A program made the position numbers and the translations under genes. Positions 47,947 through 59,833 of a stretch of 64,000 bases of DNA are shown piece by piece. The notes beneath the pieces were generated by a model. That model did no database searches. It saw nothing but the letters and a program-made list of their open reading frames with translations, and was not told the DNA's origin. Origin of the DNA: Stichopus chloronotus (Eukaryota > Echinodermata > Holothuroidea > Aspidochirotida > Stichopodidae); assembly GCA_021234535.1 (NCBI GenBank), contig CM037842.1:28302189-28366188 (forward strand). Direction: 5' to 3'. Position 1 is the first letter of the stretch. Each line of letters starts with the position of its first letter.

Positions 47947-48047
47947 ATACCTGCTTCTCATTTGACCCGTCCACTAGTGATATCAATCCAGCGGATTGCC
48001 ACGGATTTCTCTTTTACGCTTGCCAGCGATTTGTAACTGTCGAGTAG
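47947..48047 (+). CDS. Gene D exon 8: end of lectin-like block and stop
   Basis: The acceptor CCTGTTGAAG, with a CT-rich tract upstream, is followed in phase 1 by N-T-C-F-S-F-D-P-S, then N-P-A-D-C-H-G-F-L-F-Y-A-C-Q-R-F and TAG at 48045-48047. A-D-C-x4-F-Y-A-C matches the typical end of a C-type lectin domain (C-x4-F-I-C). Exons 6-8 together make about 110 residues with cysteines placed as in a CTLD. An alternative acceptor CATCCAG at 47921-47924 would put a stop in frame, so the later AG is preferred. Confidence 0.5.
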
Positions 48048-51000
48048 AAACAGGAAACAAACGACAGACAAGACAAATAATCAATAAGAAACAAAACAAC
48101 TCTATGGCCTATTTTGCAGCTTTGAAATACAATTTTGTTGTAAGAGCGATTAACTTTCTTTGTCGTTTATCATATTAGTACTGCATACAAGATGAGATAA
48201 TCCCTGTAAGTCATATAAGTCATATATCAAATAGATGCACTGTATATGAATTAGGGAGTATTACATTGTCACTCAATTGATACTTAAATGTATGATTTAA
48301 AAGCAATTATCAGGTATTGATCCCTGACTTGCGAGTAGTTTCGAACATCTTAGCAACGGTCTTCTAGTTGGTTGAGATTCATTCGTCTGGGAATACGTGA
48401 CTAATCAAATGATCAAACAACCATGTAAACTGTACCATCGTAAGTTATTGTCATCGACTTTTTCACATAAGTCTTGTTCACACGCGTTCATTTGTAAGAT
48501 TGAAAGCTCTGTAAGGATTTAATGGTGATCGCAAAAAAGTGCACGACTTCACTCGATAATATCTCTGATATTCAAACAAATTAATGAGGCAAATTTAACA
48601 ACAAGAATTTACAGAAGATATAAGAACGAAGACTAGATGTGAAGAGAGAGATAGGGAGTAAGAAAGAGAGAGCCCGGAGGAGGTTGAAAGATCATAGAGA
48701 AATAAAGAGACAGAGAGAGACACAAACAAACAGAAAGAAAGAAAGCACTCTACATCAAGAAGAGTCAATGTGTCATTTTCATATTGCATATTGCAGGAAT
48801 GTCCATCCTGAGGGGTTAAACTACTTACAAAGATTCATTAATTAGGTGGAAACTCATACTGTAAGTTAAGTTAGCGATTATTTTGCATGAGCTACATGTA
48901 GTTTAATGGTAGGCAATACATTTCAAAATTATTGAACTTTACAGGTTACCGGGTTGTTCTTGATACTTTCTCACCCTATACTGGCAAAAACAGGCAGCCG
49001 AAGTGAGAAAAAATGAGAATTGAGCCTACGGTTGACACAGGGACATAATAAAGCTAATGAGGTAGTAAAGAAGCTATTAAAGAACCGTGAAAACAGGGAA
49101 TGGGAGAGTGGGAGCTTTGGAGAAAGATATATAAAAACAAGAAATAGATTCTGAAGAACAGAAAACAGGTCTGAAGGGAAAAGACACCTCTAAAATAACA
49201 AAAACTAAAAACACTACTTACACTTTATTCTTCGAATTGTTCAATCTGTTGAGGCACAGGTGTAAGGGAGTCTAGGGAGAAGATGAGGTGTGACCTAGGG
49301 TTGCCTCCTTTTCCTTACCTTGCCAGGTGATCACACACATGTGATCATCAACGGTATCAATTTTTTAAAAGTTTTGTCTTATAAAATTTATTATATTATA
49401 AATATGTTTTTAATAAATTCCAGATAGAGGGTCGAATGTCTTATTGGAGTCAGTCATGCTTCATACATTTATTCTCGGCAGGATTATTTGAAACTTTAAT
49501 ACTTTTACGTTTCTTCGACCGCTTCGTCAATCGCTTTATTGAAGTGTGGCAGTGACCTGATGTTAATATCTCACCTTTCTCTAATCGTCCCACAATGCAT
49601 TATGTGATGTCAGTAACTTGTCTACCACTAGTCATACTATGAAACTAATATAAGATACGATGTCAATATCAAATCTTCTACTAGTTATACCAAAACACCA
49701 GTATATGATACACTGTATAAATAACTATCTACTACTAGTTATACTTCAAACAAAATACATGATACGATGTTAATGACCAGTCTTACATAGTCCCACTACA
49801 CACCACTATATGAATTTAATACTTAGAATAAGATCTGTCATTGGCACAAATGAATGCGGTAATTAAGAGTTGATTTTCAATATTATAATTTCATCGAGGT
49901 ATACAGTGATAGGAAACATTCCATCCAGTAGAGTCCTTCAGACGTAATCACCTCTACTCCTCATCTTCATCTTCAACTTTTCTTTAACCTCCCTGTCATC
50001 TCTTGCACCTAAGTGGAAACAAACACTGGGGCTTTAAAGTGACGTCATAGCAGAGACTAATATTCTTACACTCTCTGAAGTAACGTAGTAAATCTATCTG
50101 TCCACGAATTTCCACTAGTTTTTAAATTACTTTTACTGATGGAAGTGGAGGCTGCTATTTCCAGTCTTTTCCAAAGATGGGTGCGTCCAAATTGACGTCA
50201 CCTAGTCAATTTAGCAGTAATAGCATACATGTGTTTCTCATGAATGTTGGGTATAATGTGCAAACTTGCTTTCACTATTGCTGGTTCAACTGGTGGAATG
50301 AGCTCAACATAGGTTTAGTAGGAACGAAAAAACAATACCTAATGTAGTTGTATATCACCTGTTTTGACTAAAGATCTCCCATACAAAACTGCTTCAGCAC
50401 TGTTTTTTTGCAAGGATTTGCTTGCCTTGTCGTCTTGTTTTGTTTCTTCTTCATTTAATCGAAGATTGAAGGTCGCTGAAATTAGATGAATTGAAGGAGA
50501 GTCTGACAAAATGTGAAACGTGTTACAGTGCATATCCTTTCAACTGGTACTGAAAGATACTTTCACTATTACTATCATGTTATCATGTTAACATCCTGTA
50601 TCCTGAGGTATCAATTAATCGAACAAAGGAACGTCTGTACTTGCTTCAAAGTTACATTTCATTGTCAACTTTAAGTCGCATAGAATTCAGATAATACATC
50701 ACTCCATTAGCTGAGTCTGAAAAGTATAAACAGTTTGAGAAGCAAATATCACAAGGTTCAACAGAGGTCAGTTAGAATTAGTCAAATTGAAGCTATAGTC
50801 TGGGTAAAGTTCATTCCCTTTTCTACTTTTTACGTTGATAAGTGGAATTCAACTACTCAATTTAACAAACTATATTTCATCACCAGATTGTTGTTTATCT
50901 TTGTTTACCAGATTGTTGTTTTCCTTTCCTAGTAGAGCTGATAAGACAGGGTCATCACAAATTGATATCTGGAAACAGAACAATATTATTGTCGATATGG

Positions 51001-51554
51001 TCAAAATACCCTAATGACAAAACATCACATCAGACTTAGTACCTAAAAATACACAACATTGTGCCTCCTTTAAAAGTTACATACATTTCCACAGGACTGT
51101 TGCTGTACTTTATGTGATGTAAAAGTGATTAACCACCATATCACCTCCAAACATACTTTGATATATTTCCCTGAGAGAATGTAAGACACAATAGATCTCT
51201 ATGAATGAAAATTACAAAGTAGTGTGATCTTCAGGAGGTACTGTCACTGTAAACTGTACTGTACTGTATATACATGGAGGTATTGTTATGATCCCCTATG
51301 ATATGAAATGAAACTGTCACTAAGCTCAATGATGGTTACTTTGTACGCATGCGTTAGAATTTTCTGTGAGTGTGGAACGTATTAATTCACATGCTTAACT
51401 TACACACATAGTACTATTTCAGCCTGAAGAAGTTATGATAACATTTACGAATATGAAGTTTCAGCTGTCATGTTAATATTTCCGTCTGTTTTCGTCCTAT
51501 TTCGGGGTAATTTTGACTTATTTTACTGTCATTTGTTGTCATTACCATTGCCAG
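48048..51554. other. Spacer between genes D and E
   Basis: Purine-rich GAGAGA/AAAGAAAG tract at 48640-48750 (open frames there are low complexity), a hammerhead-like patch at 49509-49530 (minus) and a 54-bp tandem repeat at 49619-49800. No gene supported; the first exon of gene E may lie here but was not found. Confidence 0.45.
49619..49800. repeat. ~54-bp degenerate tandem repeat
   Basis: Three and a half units with the core TCTACTACTAGTTATAC followed by ATGATACGATGT; units at about 49619, 49675, 49728 and a partial fourth. Confidence 0.65.
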
Positions 51555-51752
51555 GATGGACCAACCATTACCTCAACTGACTGTTACGGAATTGTAGGTT
51601 GTGATTTGTCGTTTCCAAGAGTACCGTTTGCATTAACATATTTGTACAGGCTCCTTAGGTTAGAGATGAACTTCAGCGCTACGTCCCAATCTGGAAACAT
51701 ATACGACGAGGCTTTCATGTACAAGCGGAATTGTTTTACTCGGAAGAAGAAC
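51555..51752 (+). CDS. Gene E exon: Ig-like domain, part 1
   Basis: After CATTGCCAG the frame reads D-G-P-T-I-T-S-T-D-C, then C-D-L-S-F, L-R-L-E-M and R-N-C-F-T-R-K-K-N. Strand-like alternation and a Trp-poor core suggest the first half of a variable-type Ig domain. A GTGAGC donor at 51753 would leave phase 2, whereas the next exon appears to start in phase 0, so either one border is wrong or a base is shifted. Partial gene. Confidence 0.45.
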
Positions 51753-51851
51753 ACAAAGTGAGCCGTTATATATTTCACATTAAACAATACAAAGACTCCA
51801 CTTCGTATTTGAATGATTTTGTATTTTCAATCACTAACATCCACCCTCAAG

Positions 51852-52257
51852 ACTGTCGGCGACTACTATGTATCGTTGATGGATTACCAATATTACCCAA
51901 CCAAATCTAGTCTTCTACGGCACACCTTCCGTCTGTTTACTGTTTCTCAACCCCCTTCCCCCTTGTCATGTCTGGCAAATGCAGCCTTTATTCAGAGAGA
52001 TGGCTATGAATTTGAAGTGACATGTTCAATCCCAGAGACATATCCCGTGATACGCTTAGACATCGTCGAACCGAGCTCTTGCAGTTTTGAGAAAATTGAA
52101 TCACAGGTTGGTAAAGTAAAGAGAATTACCGTGAATATCTCGACATGTGAAGATGAGTCAAGTGTTGGCTGTGTCGCTGCTCAAGAAAAGATTGGACCGT
52201 TCCCAAAACAGGGATATACTGGAAATTGTGTTTTTGACATACTGAAAGAATATCTTG
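51852..52257 (+). CDS. Gene E exon: Ig-like domains
   Basis: 406 bases after CCACCCTCAAG, phase 0 to 1, clean GTAAGT donor. Starts T-V-G-D-Y-Y-V-S-L-M-D, which looks like an F strand of an Ig domain with Tyr where Cys is usual. A second domain follows: Y-E-F-E-V-T-C-S-I-P, I-R-L-D-I-V, then R-I-T-V-N-I-S-T-C-E-D-E-S-S-V-G-C-V-A, an Ig-like C...C pair, with extra cysteines (S-S-C-S-F, N-C-V-F). Probably an extracellular recognition or adhesion protein; no membrane segment is visible. Further exons were not found before the transposon cluster, so the gene is partial or interrupted. Confidence 0.55.
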
Positions 52258-52317
52258 GTAAGTGAATCTCTGGCAACAAGATTTCAAACGCTAACTTCAT
52301 GGAAAAGTATGATATAC

Positions 52318-52478
52318 TATAAATATATATATATATTGATGTGGTACCGGTACCGGTTTTGAAGAGAGACGTACTGGTACTGGATAGTTTCTTTGTACTA
52401 TATCTATCTCTATCTGTCTATGTGTCTATGTGTCTATCTGTCTATCTATCTATGTATATACATGTATATACATGTATG

Positions 52479-52512
<34 letters not shown>

Positions 52513-52575
52513 CATTGATGTGGTACGGGTACCGGTACCGGCTTTGAAGAGAGACGTACCGGTACTGTGTTCTTT
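52318..52575. repeat. Duplicated TA-repeat/ACCGGTACCGG block
   Basis: ATTGATGTGGTACCGG followed by GAAGAGAGACGTAC occurs at 52336 and again at 52514, each directly after a TATATATA run; between them lies a CTAT/TATG-type microsatellite. Likely the tandem 5' boundary of a PLE copy or an unrelated dispersed repeat. Confidence 0.7.
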
Positions 52576-52740
52576 GTTCTAATGAGTGACTTGATACATT
52601 TGGTTACCAATTCTTGGTTATGTGTGGTCTTCAGTTCAAGCCATTGTATTGTCATTGCCCTGGCCACTTTTGGCAGAACCGGTTCACCAGTCATATAAAC
52701 TTCATTGGTACTTGCCTCCGCAAAAAAAAAAAAAAAATGA

Positions 52741-54740
52741 ATTTCTATTAAAATTTCATGTGAATGGATCTGGGGATCCTGTTTACAAATTAACATCTTT
52801 GCGTCATGATCTGAAGGGATGTGCCCCTAACCTAATGCGATCTTCTATTGACTTCATGTTTAAGAGGAGGAACCACTACGATTCGGTCATAATGGAGCAA
52901 AAGAACAAACTACAGTCAGCTCTGACAGATTCATCACTGGTTAGATACTTAGATACTAAACTATGTAACTTTCTCCAAACCAATAAATCAAAGAAATTGG
53001 ATCAACTATTACCTACTCTGCCCATTCGTTCCGAGTCCACACATACTAAACTGGTTATCGCGATTTCCTCCGACATTTAACTCAGCAATGATGAACGTTC
53101 GGTGTTGAGCAAATGATTAAATTTTGTTCCCTGTGATTCCCTTCACGAATAATTGTCCTTAAGACTGGGAGGTCAACACCTTTTTCAGACGCGTTCGTTT
53201 GAAACAACATTTTGTAACATCTGAGGAAGATAACTCTACTGAAACCTGAGATCCATTTGAACACCTTGGAAAAAAACATCCAACTGGACACCTACACCAG
53301 GAGCCAACAAAACTGAGGGACAAATTTATTGATACTACTACCACTGAACTTGAACGTCACTTCTCATTCAATAAAAGTTTACGTCACACGTGGTGAACGG
53401 TCCTCTCTCAACAAACTGAAAAACAACAGGGACATTATCATAACATCTGCTGATAAAGGTGGAGCCACAGTTGTATGGCGTCGAGATTTATATATATCTG
53501 AGGCGAGAAACAATTGTCAGATCAAAGAGCCGACAAAAAAAAAACTCGAGCATGGCCCAACCACAGATAATCAAGAATTGGTAACAACCAAATGTATCAA
53601 GTCACTCATTAGAACAAAGGAACAACCCAGTATCGCTACGTCACCCATCAATATATGTGGCACAGATCTCCAACTTCCATATGATACCCAAGGTTCATAA
53701 ATTAAATACATCCGGAAGACCTAACGTTTCATCCCACAGCTGCCCCACTGTCATTCTCTACGAATTCCTAGACCATATTTTAGGGCCACTTGTCAAAATG
53801 CTACGTTCGTTTGTTCAAGACACCCCTCACTTTCTGATAACTACTACAAAATTTCAAAGTTTCCTACCGACCTGAACGCTCATTTATTTACCATGGACGT
53901 TTCCAGTCTGCACACTTCCATCCCACACCCTGCTGCCTTTAGTGCTCTTCGCCACTTTTTGAATCGTCGCACTGATCAAACCACATCAACATCTACCGTC
54001 ATTTGCCTCTCAGAACTATTTCTCAACCAATTACTTCTAATTCAACGGCCAGTACTTCCAGCAAATTAAAGAAGTTGCCATGGGAACCAAAATTGTCCCT
54101 TCCAGCGCCTGCCTTACCATGTGACACTTTGAAGAAAGCTTTTCTCTCAATATCATGTCAAGCCCGCTATTCGACATTTGTGGATTGTCAGTTGGTTCAT
54201 TGGATTGATTGAAGGAATTCATTTATTTTACATGCAAGTTTTGTCCTTTCCTTAATTTCACGTATGAGGTGTCCACCTCGTCCATTACCTTTTTAGACAT
54301 GTCTCTCTCCAGAGTCAAGAACAAAATTCTCAGTAATGTTTATTTCAAGCCTAACGATTCTCATAACTATTTGTTGTATTCGTCCTGCCATCCACCCTCT
54401 TGTATCAAATCTATCCCTTATTCACAACTCTTACGGGCTAAACGTATATGTTCTACTCAGTCCCAATCTGACAAAGTCTCCAAACAAATCACCTCTTTCT
54501 TCAGTGATCGAGAGTATTTTTGTAGCGTTATCGATATAGCAAAGAGCTCATTGCCAGCATTGGCAGAGAACAAGCCCTGCAGACTTCCCTTAGTCCCCTT
54601 AGTCCCTGAAGTCCTTCCCTATCACTTTTCAATCCATCCCGTCAGATCATTCTCAGGAATTTCAATACCCTGCTTACAGATCCTACCACGAGAAACACTT
54701 TCATTGATCACCTGACATTACTGCTTATTCTTTTATTCAA
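52741..54740 (+). mobile_element. Penelope-like element reverse transcriptase, heavily broken
   Basis: Successive frames read the PLE RT in order. Found are L-S-N-D-E-R-S-V-L-S-K near 53080, S-A-D-K-G-G-A-T-V-V-W near 53450, M-I-P-K-V-H-K...G-R-P-N-V-S-S near 53680, F-L-D-H-I-L-G-P-L-V-K, T-M-D-V-S-S-L-H-T-S-I-P (RT motif A with Asp) near 53890, A-M-G-T-K near 54080, W-I-D near 54203 at the position of the catalytic Asp pair, F-L-D-M-S-L-S near 54290, then S-S-C-H-P-P and S-I-P-Y-S-Q-L-L-R-A-K-R near 54400. At least eight frame breaks or stops are present and the second catalytic Asp is lost to a stop. Dead copy; no endonuclease attached on this strand before 54740. Confidence 0.82.
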
Positions 54741-54774
54741 GTTGTTCTCCTTGGTGCGGATTATTTATATCTTC

Positions 54775-55100
54775 TCTTCGATGCCTTGGTTGCAGAGGCC
54801 TGATGCACTCTTAGCTGTGTTTGAGCTCTCTAGTTCATCCCATCTTATGGAGTAGTCCTTACCTTGTTTTTTTAGCTCCCAGATATATTTAGAAAGTTCG
54901 GTGTAATTTCTGTAGCGGTTATGTCTGAATGATTTTGTGTGGTTGTTATGACTGGTTTTGATGTGGCCGCTTGCAAGGCCTATGTATGATGCGTTGGTAT
55001 TGTTTAATTATCACCGTGGCTTCGTAGCTGACGTCACTCCTGAGGCAGTTTCCTCTTAGTAGGCAGCTGTTTGGTTGTCTGCCGTTGCATGACTTACGGT
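54775..55100 (-). mobile_element. PLE-type GIY-YIG endonuclease remnant, minus strand
   Basis: Reading from 55100 down: S-C-N-G-R-Q-P-N-S-C-L-L-R-G-N-C, V-S-Y-E-A-T-V as the GIY strand, then after a one-base shift S-Y-I-G-L-A as YIG, S-H-N-N-H-T-K-S-F-R, and T-E-L-S-K-Y-I-W-E-L-K. This CxxxxxxC...YIG...ELSKYIWELK type differs from the 20.2-kb element, so it is a second PLE subfamily, inserted or rearranged in opposite orientation. Confidence 0.7.
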
Positions 55101-55384
55101 TGGGTTCCTTCTCGAGAGAGATCGAGAGAGAGAGAGACACAAGCTAATAGCAAGCTGATAACTTGAGGTTTGTCATGTTAGTATATCTCGAACTGATCTC
55201 CAGTCCATCGTCAGGCAAATGCAAGGAGACGATGATTATAAGCACTTACATACAAAGACGAAGTCTGTTACACAAAGGGGGACAAAGCCAAGTGAAATAT
55301 CTTTCTTCACATAAAATTATCTTGATTAGTTGGTTCAAATATTTTGGATCCAATTGTCACTTCTGTTTTTCGTTATAAAACGTT

Positions 55385-55893
55385 TACAGGGTTGTTCATT
55401 AATTGGAAATCGTGGTACCTGTGATAAAGGCTTTTATGAACGTAAGCAAAGACTGTGCTCTTCACTTTCCCTTTTCGAGCTCCGACTACATTTTGTTAAA
55501 CGCGTGCTCCTTTCTGATGGGTATCCCAGCAAATTACTGTTTGAAATGGAAAGTTTTACCAGAAAACTAAGACGTCAATTTGGTATGGGTCATGTTATTA
55601 GGGATGGACAACAGATTGCCACTGATGATGTTCTATATGTCCGTTTACCATATTGTGGCCCCAGTAGCGACAGAATTGCTAAAACGTTTAGAACTTGTAT
55701 CAATAATCTTTGCAGAAAAATCATCTCAGTGAAAGTATTTATCTCCAAAATAAAATTACTTCCTTGTTTAAATTTAAAGACCCCCATAAGCTAGATTTTG
55801 TTAACAATGTGGTGTACAAGATAAACTGTCCAGATTTCAATTCCTTCTACGTGGATGAAATCAATAGACGACTCGTTGATAGTTTCAAGTAAC
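55385..55893 (+). mobile_element. PLE linker/GIY-YIG remnant, third type
   Basis: Reads F-E-L-R-L-H-F-V-K-R-V-L-L-S-D-G-Y-P, Y-V-R-L-P-Y-C-G-P-S-S-D-R-I, then in a shifted frame K-F-K-D-P-H-K-L, N-V-V-Y-K-I-N-C-P as the GIY strand and F-Y-V-D-E-I-N-R-R-L-V-D, where the usual YVGET has become Y-V-D-E-I. TAA follows at 55891. The V-x-L-P-Y-x-G-P block is a known PLE linker feature. Broken and endonuclease-dead by the altered motif. Confidence 0.68.
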
Positions 55894-56094
55894 ACTGTGA
55901 TGAGCTCCTTTGGCAATCAGAAAGATGAAAGCACAAGTACAAAGACACTAAAAAATGAAGACGCAGGCGTGAGAAATTTGTTGTATGAGCGGCAAATGAA
56001 AGCATGTTGCATATAAATTATTTACTTGAATAACAATTTGGATACACAAAAGAGTCTATTGAAGTTCCCACCAACAAACAATATTTGAAAATTA
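55894..56094. other. No gene seen
   Basis: Short spacer before tandem repeats. Confidence 0.5.
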
Positions 56095-56470
56095 TGTGAT
56101 ACTTTTAGTTTCATGAATCTATGAATGAATAGATAATACTTGAGAACCCTTTATTACGAAGAACTGTCTCGAAAATGTTAACAAATCGAATCTGAAACAA
56201 TTTTGTTTTCTTCTTCTTTCTAGTGTCACAGAGAATGTAAAGATGGCATTTAAAGGGGCTCATTAAGTTGACATCAATAATCAATGTGATACTTCTAGCT
56301 TCATGAATCTATGAATGAATAGATAATACTTGAGAACCCTTTATTACGAAGAACTGTCTCGAAAATGTTAATAAATCGAATCTGAAAGAATTTGGTTTTC
56401 TTCTTTCTAGTGTCACAGAGAATTTAAAAATGGCATTTAAAGGGGCTCATTAAGTTGTCATCAATAATTT
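56095..56470. repeat. 190-bp tandem duplication (two units)
   Basis: The unit starting GTGATACTTTTAGTTTCATG is repeated 190 bases later with few substitutions and a three-base deletion (TTCTTCTTC to TTCTTC). Confidence 0.92.
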
Positions 56471-56860
56471 GTTTCAGGGTTTAGAGGGGTACAAACATAT
56501 GACAGTGCTTACAATTGACATAATCAGTTTCACATCAAATAGTTATGAGAACTTTCATGAATGTAAAATTTTGACCCTAAACTTGTACTGGCTGTAAGCA
56601 TATGGATTATCACCGGGGTGAAAAGTGTCTAGTCACGAATTTTTCAAAACCAAATTGAGTTCTTAATACTCACTCATTAATGTTCGTTATAATACATGAC
56701 ACACGGGGATAGTTCGAACATTTGTAATATTTATGTGAAGAAAACTTGACAGGGTTAGCAAAATTTAGCCAATTTCTCCAAACAAATCAATGTGCTTCTT
56801 TATGAGGACGTTAGCCATAATGAAATGATTAGAAATTATTCGTGAATTATGTTCAAGTGA

Positions 56861-57190
56861 GAGAGCTTTGTAGAGTGAACCTGTTAAGTGTGAATGAAGA
56901 AACCATGCTGTATCCACATTCCCAAAGGGTCTTTCCGAGAAACAATTTACGAAGGCAATTCACAGAGAGAGAGAGCTTTGTAGAGTGAACCTGTTAAGTG
57001 TGAATGAAGAAACCATGCTGTATCCACATTCCCAAAGGGTCTTTCCGAGAAACAATTTACGAAGGCAATTCACAGAGAGAGAGAGCTTTGTAGAGTGAAC
57101 CTGTTAAATGTGAATGAAGAAACCATGCTGTATCCACATTCCCAAAGGGTCTTTCCGAGAAACAATTTACGAAGGCAATTTACAGAGTTG
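56861..57190. repeat. 110-bp tandem repeat, three nearly identical units
   Basis: GAGAGCTTTGTAGAGTGAAC at 56861, 56971 and 57081. Units 1 and 2 are almost identical; unit 3 differs by single bases (AAGTGTG to AAATGTG). Each unit starts in a GAGAGA run, a likely slippage or unequal-exchange point. The open frame 57095-57301 begins in the third unit and has no known domain. Confidence 0.95.
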
Positions 57191-59833
57191 TATGTCTTAT
57201 CCCTGTCGTTTTCCATAGTCAGTCGTTCTTTAATGCGTGGTCTGTTGTATATCAGCAATGTGAAAAGTCCGATCATTACAAATAGCTTAGTGCACTATTA
57301 ACATAAATCCATTTTTGCTCTGGCGTACTGTGAAACCTCATACCAGGAATCGTCCACCCATGTACTTACCGAAACGCATGAAGTTGCATATCAACTTTAT
57401 TCAGGTAGCTTGGACAGAAGTACTGAATATCAACGTTATTGAGAGAGTGGAAGCATTGTCACCACCAAAAGGTGCAGGTATGTGTAGAAATTGCAAGTCA
57501 CATCAGTCACACCGGGAATCGTGTGTAAGTTAAGATATTCTCTAAGTATTCCCTGCGCTCGGTCTGGGACTTTTGGCTCATTTTAATACACCTTTATTAT
57601 GTGCGTATCTTTGTTGCAAAGGTTATGACACTGAACATCTCAGGTCCCGAACTTGACTTCTGTATATGCAGACGACTCTGAAACATACTGGCCTGTGAGA
57701 CTTCTACCGACTCATGAGGATGAAAGCGGTAGAAGACATAACCTCTCACACAGTTACATGTTACCATGGGTTGAAATACTGTCAGATAACAGAGGAAAGT
57801 AGTGAAGTAATAAGTTATATTTTTATAATGTACTACCAGCACCTAAAAGGTAAAAAATATATGTTAATATGTAACACTATTAACGTTTGACCTGTAACTA
57901 AGGTGACTGGAGACACCACTTCAGATCCTGGGGCTCATGAGGAGTTTTAAATTCAAATGTTCAGTATAAAATGTGACCTACGACCTACGACCTCTGACCT
58001 TGATCCCTGCCATGGAAACACATATGAACGTGATTTTTCACTAATCTGACTTTTGAACTGATAAACATTGAAGGTAAACACAACTTCAGATCATGTGACA
58101 TCTACTTCATCGACATCGTGTTCTTGAGGAGATACGCAAACCTTTAATCTTGAAATTTCTTCACACATACCAACACTACTGTCTGCATCCAAGAGCGCTT
58201 TACCATTGGTATCATTACCCAATCATGGGTGTACAGTCCAATATATACCTCAAGTAGCTATTGTTGCAATATTTCTTCTTTGACTTAAAGCAGTGGCGGA
58301 GCTAGCAGTTTTATTCAGTGGGAATGAACGTGGCTTTCAGGGGAGGTGCATAATAGAAATACCACTGGTCTTTTAAAGACATCAGAGGAGGGTGGGGGTG
58401 GGGTGCCGACATGACTATTAGGTTTCCTAGATAGAAAGGGTTCCGATCTTTAGGTCCCAATTTGCATTCAACTGCCCGATCACTGGAGCAAATAAGGGTG
58501 TGCAGTTTGAAGGCAAAATGGCGTCAATTAGCCAGTTGCTGGAACTCTCTCTATAGTGGAAACTCTAATGAACTATGTGAGCGAAGTGCCAACATCGGTG
58601 GCTGTGGACGTACAAGAAAATTTTGGCGTTTCAAACTCCCCACATGGCCGAAAACGGCACTTACTTCGGTGTTTGTTGTAAGCTTCACATGCACAGTCTT
58701 AAAACAGGGATCTCATGTAGGTAGATTTGTTTCCTTACTGAGCCTGGGACATGGATGAGAGGACATCAATAAGTGGACATGTGATACAGTGCATGGGATA
58801 TGGAAATACAGTATGAGCCTTTTACATTTCCGCAGCCAGTATTTCTGATTAACGGTGAACTCGAGTACGTTGTAAAGAGGATCTACAGCTTCGCTTGAAG
58901 CGAAACGACCGAAAAAGACACAAAAAGTACCCCCCCCCCCCCATATTATTGGAAATCGTCCTTTCCAGGGGCAGTAAGCAAGCTAAAGAGGGTAATTTGT
59001 CAGTATTTTCTTGGATATATAGGTATAAATATTAATCTCATTTAGGGAGTTTTCCACTTATAAAGTCTGATCAACTTGAACATTTCATACTCTTTCTGAA
59101 TACCGCCAACCGAGAGTGTCTCCTGATGTAGACTTTCAGCTCAGGCGTTCATCATTGGTGTTAATCCTCTCTGCAATATTCAACCCGTCAACATAACAAG
59201 GTTGTGTGCAATCACCCGAAGGGTGAATTTTGTTTCGGCTAAGCTTACTGAAATGAGAAGACAGGTCTTTGTAGTCTTTCAAATTCCCTTCCCTTTGTCA
59301 CTAATGACAAATGGTCAAACTTTAATCCCCATGTTTCACATACAATTGAACATTCATGATTGCGTAATCATAGATTCAAGATCAAACTCAATTTAGCGAA
59401 ATAACAGCAAAATATACCGCGACATTCTTGTACTTGAAATTTCCTTGAAAAATCCGTGACGTGTATTTTGCATCTGACTGATGCGGGCCAATAAAGTAAC
59501 CCTGGTCAGACGAAAAAAATACTCCGTAAGATTACTGCAGAAAATAAAAACTTATTCTCGTTAAAACACATTCCAGTTTAACTTTTATTCATTTAAGCGT
59601 TTTGCAATTAGTTCATATTGACCTTGCGGATGGGATATGGAGATGGCCTAACAGGAAATAGTTGTAAATTGAAACACATATTTGAATAACATAATCTGCA
59701 TCTGAGCAAAATAACATCTGTTAGTCATCATTAAACTGCTAGTCAGGGATAAATGGAAACGGCAGGTAATGTATGTATACCTGTTGCAACTCATGTGACA
59801 GTCAAATAGTAATATTTTCAAGTCAATGACTTC
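57191..59833. other. Gene-poor region
   Basis: Includes one copy of the GACC-type dispersed repeat (57870-58110), AGTGGCGGAGCTAGC at 58292, which looks like a transposon end without a visible partner, and an 11-base C run near 58932. The frame at 58462-58758 lacks exon support. Confidence 0.45.
57870..58110. repeat. GACCTTTGACC-type dispersed repeat, single copy
   Basis: ACGACCTACGACCTCTGACC and CACAACTTCAGATCATG match the family at 31.6-32.3 kb. Confidence 0.65.

Noticed and set aside
48595..48845. Ser/Leu-rich minus frame and Arg/Lys-rich plus frame
   Set aside because: Low-complexity purine/pyrimidine tract.
58285..58420. AGTGGCGGAGCTAGC resembling the end of a DNA transposon
   Set aside because: Only one end recognised; no partner in the following sequence.
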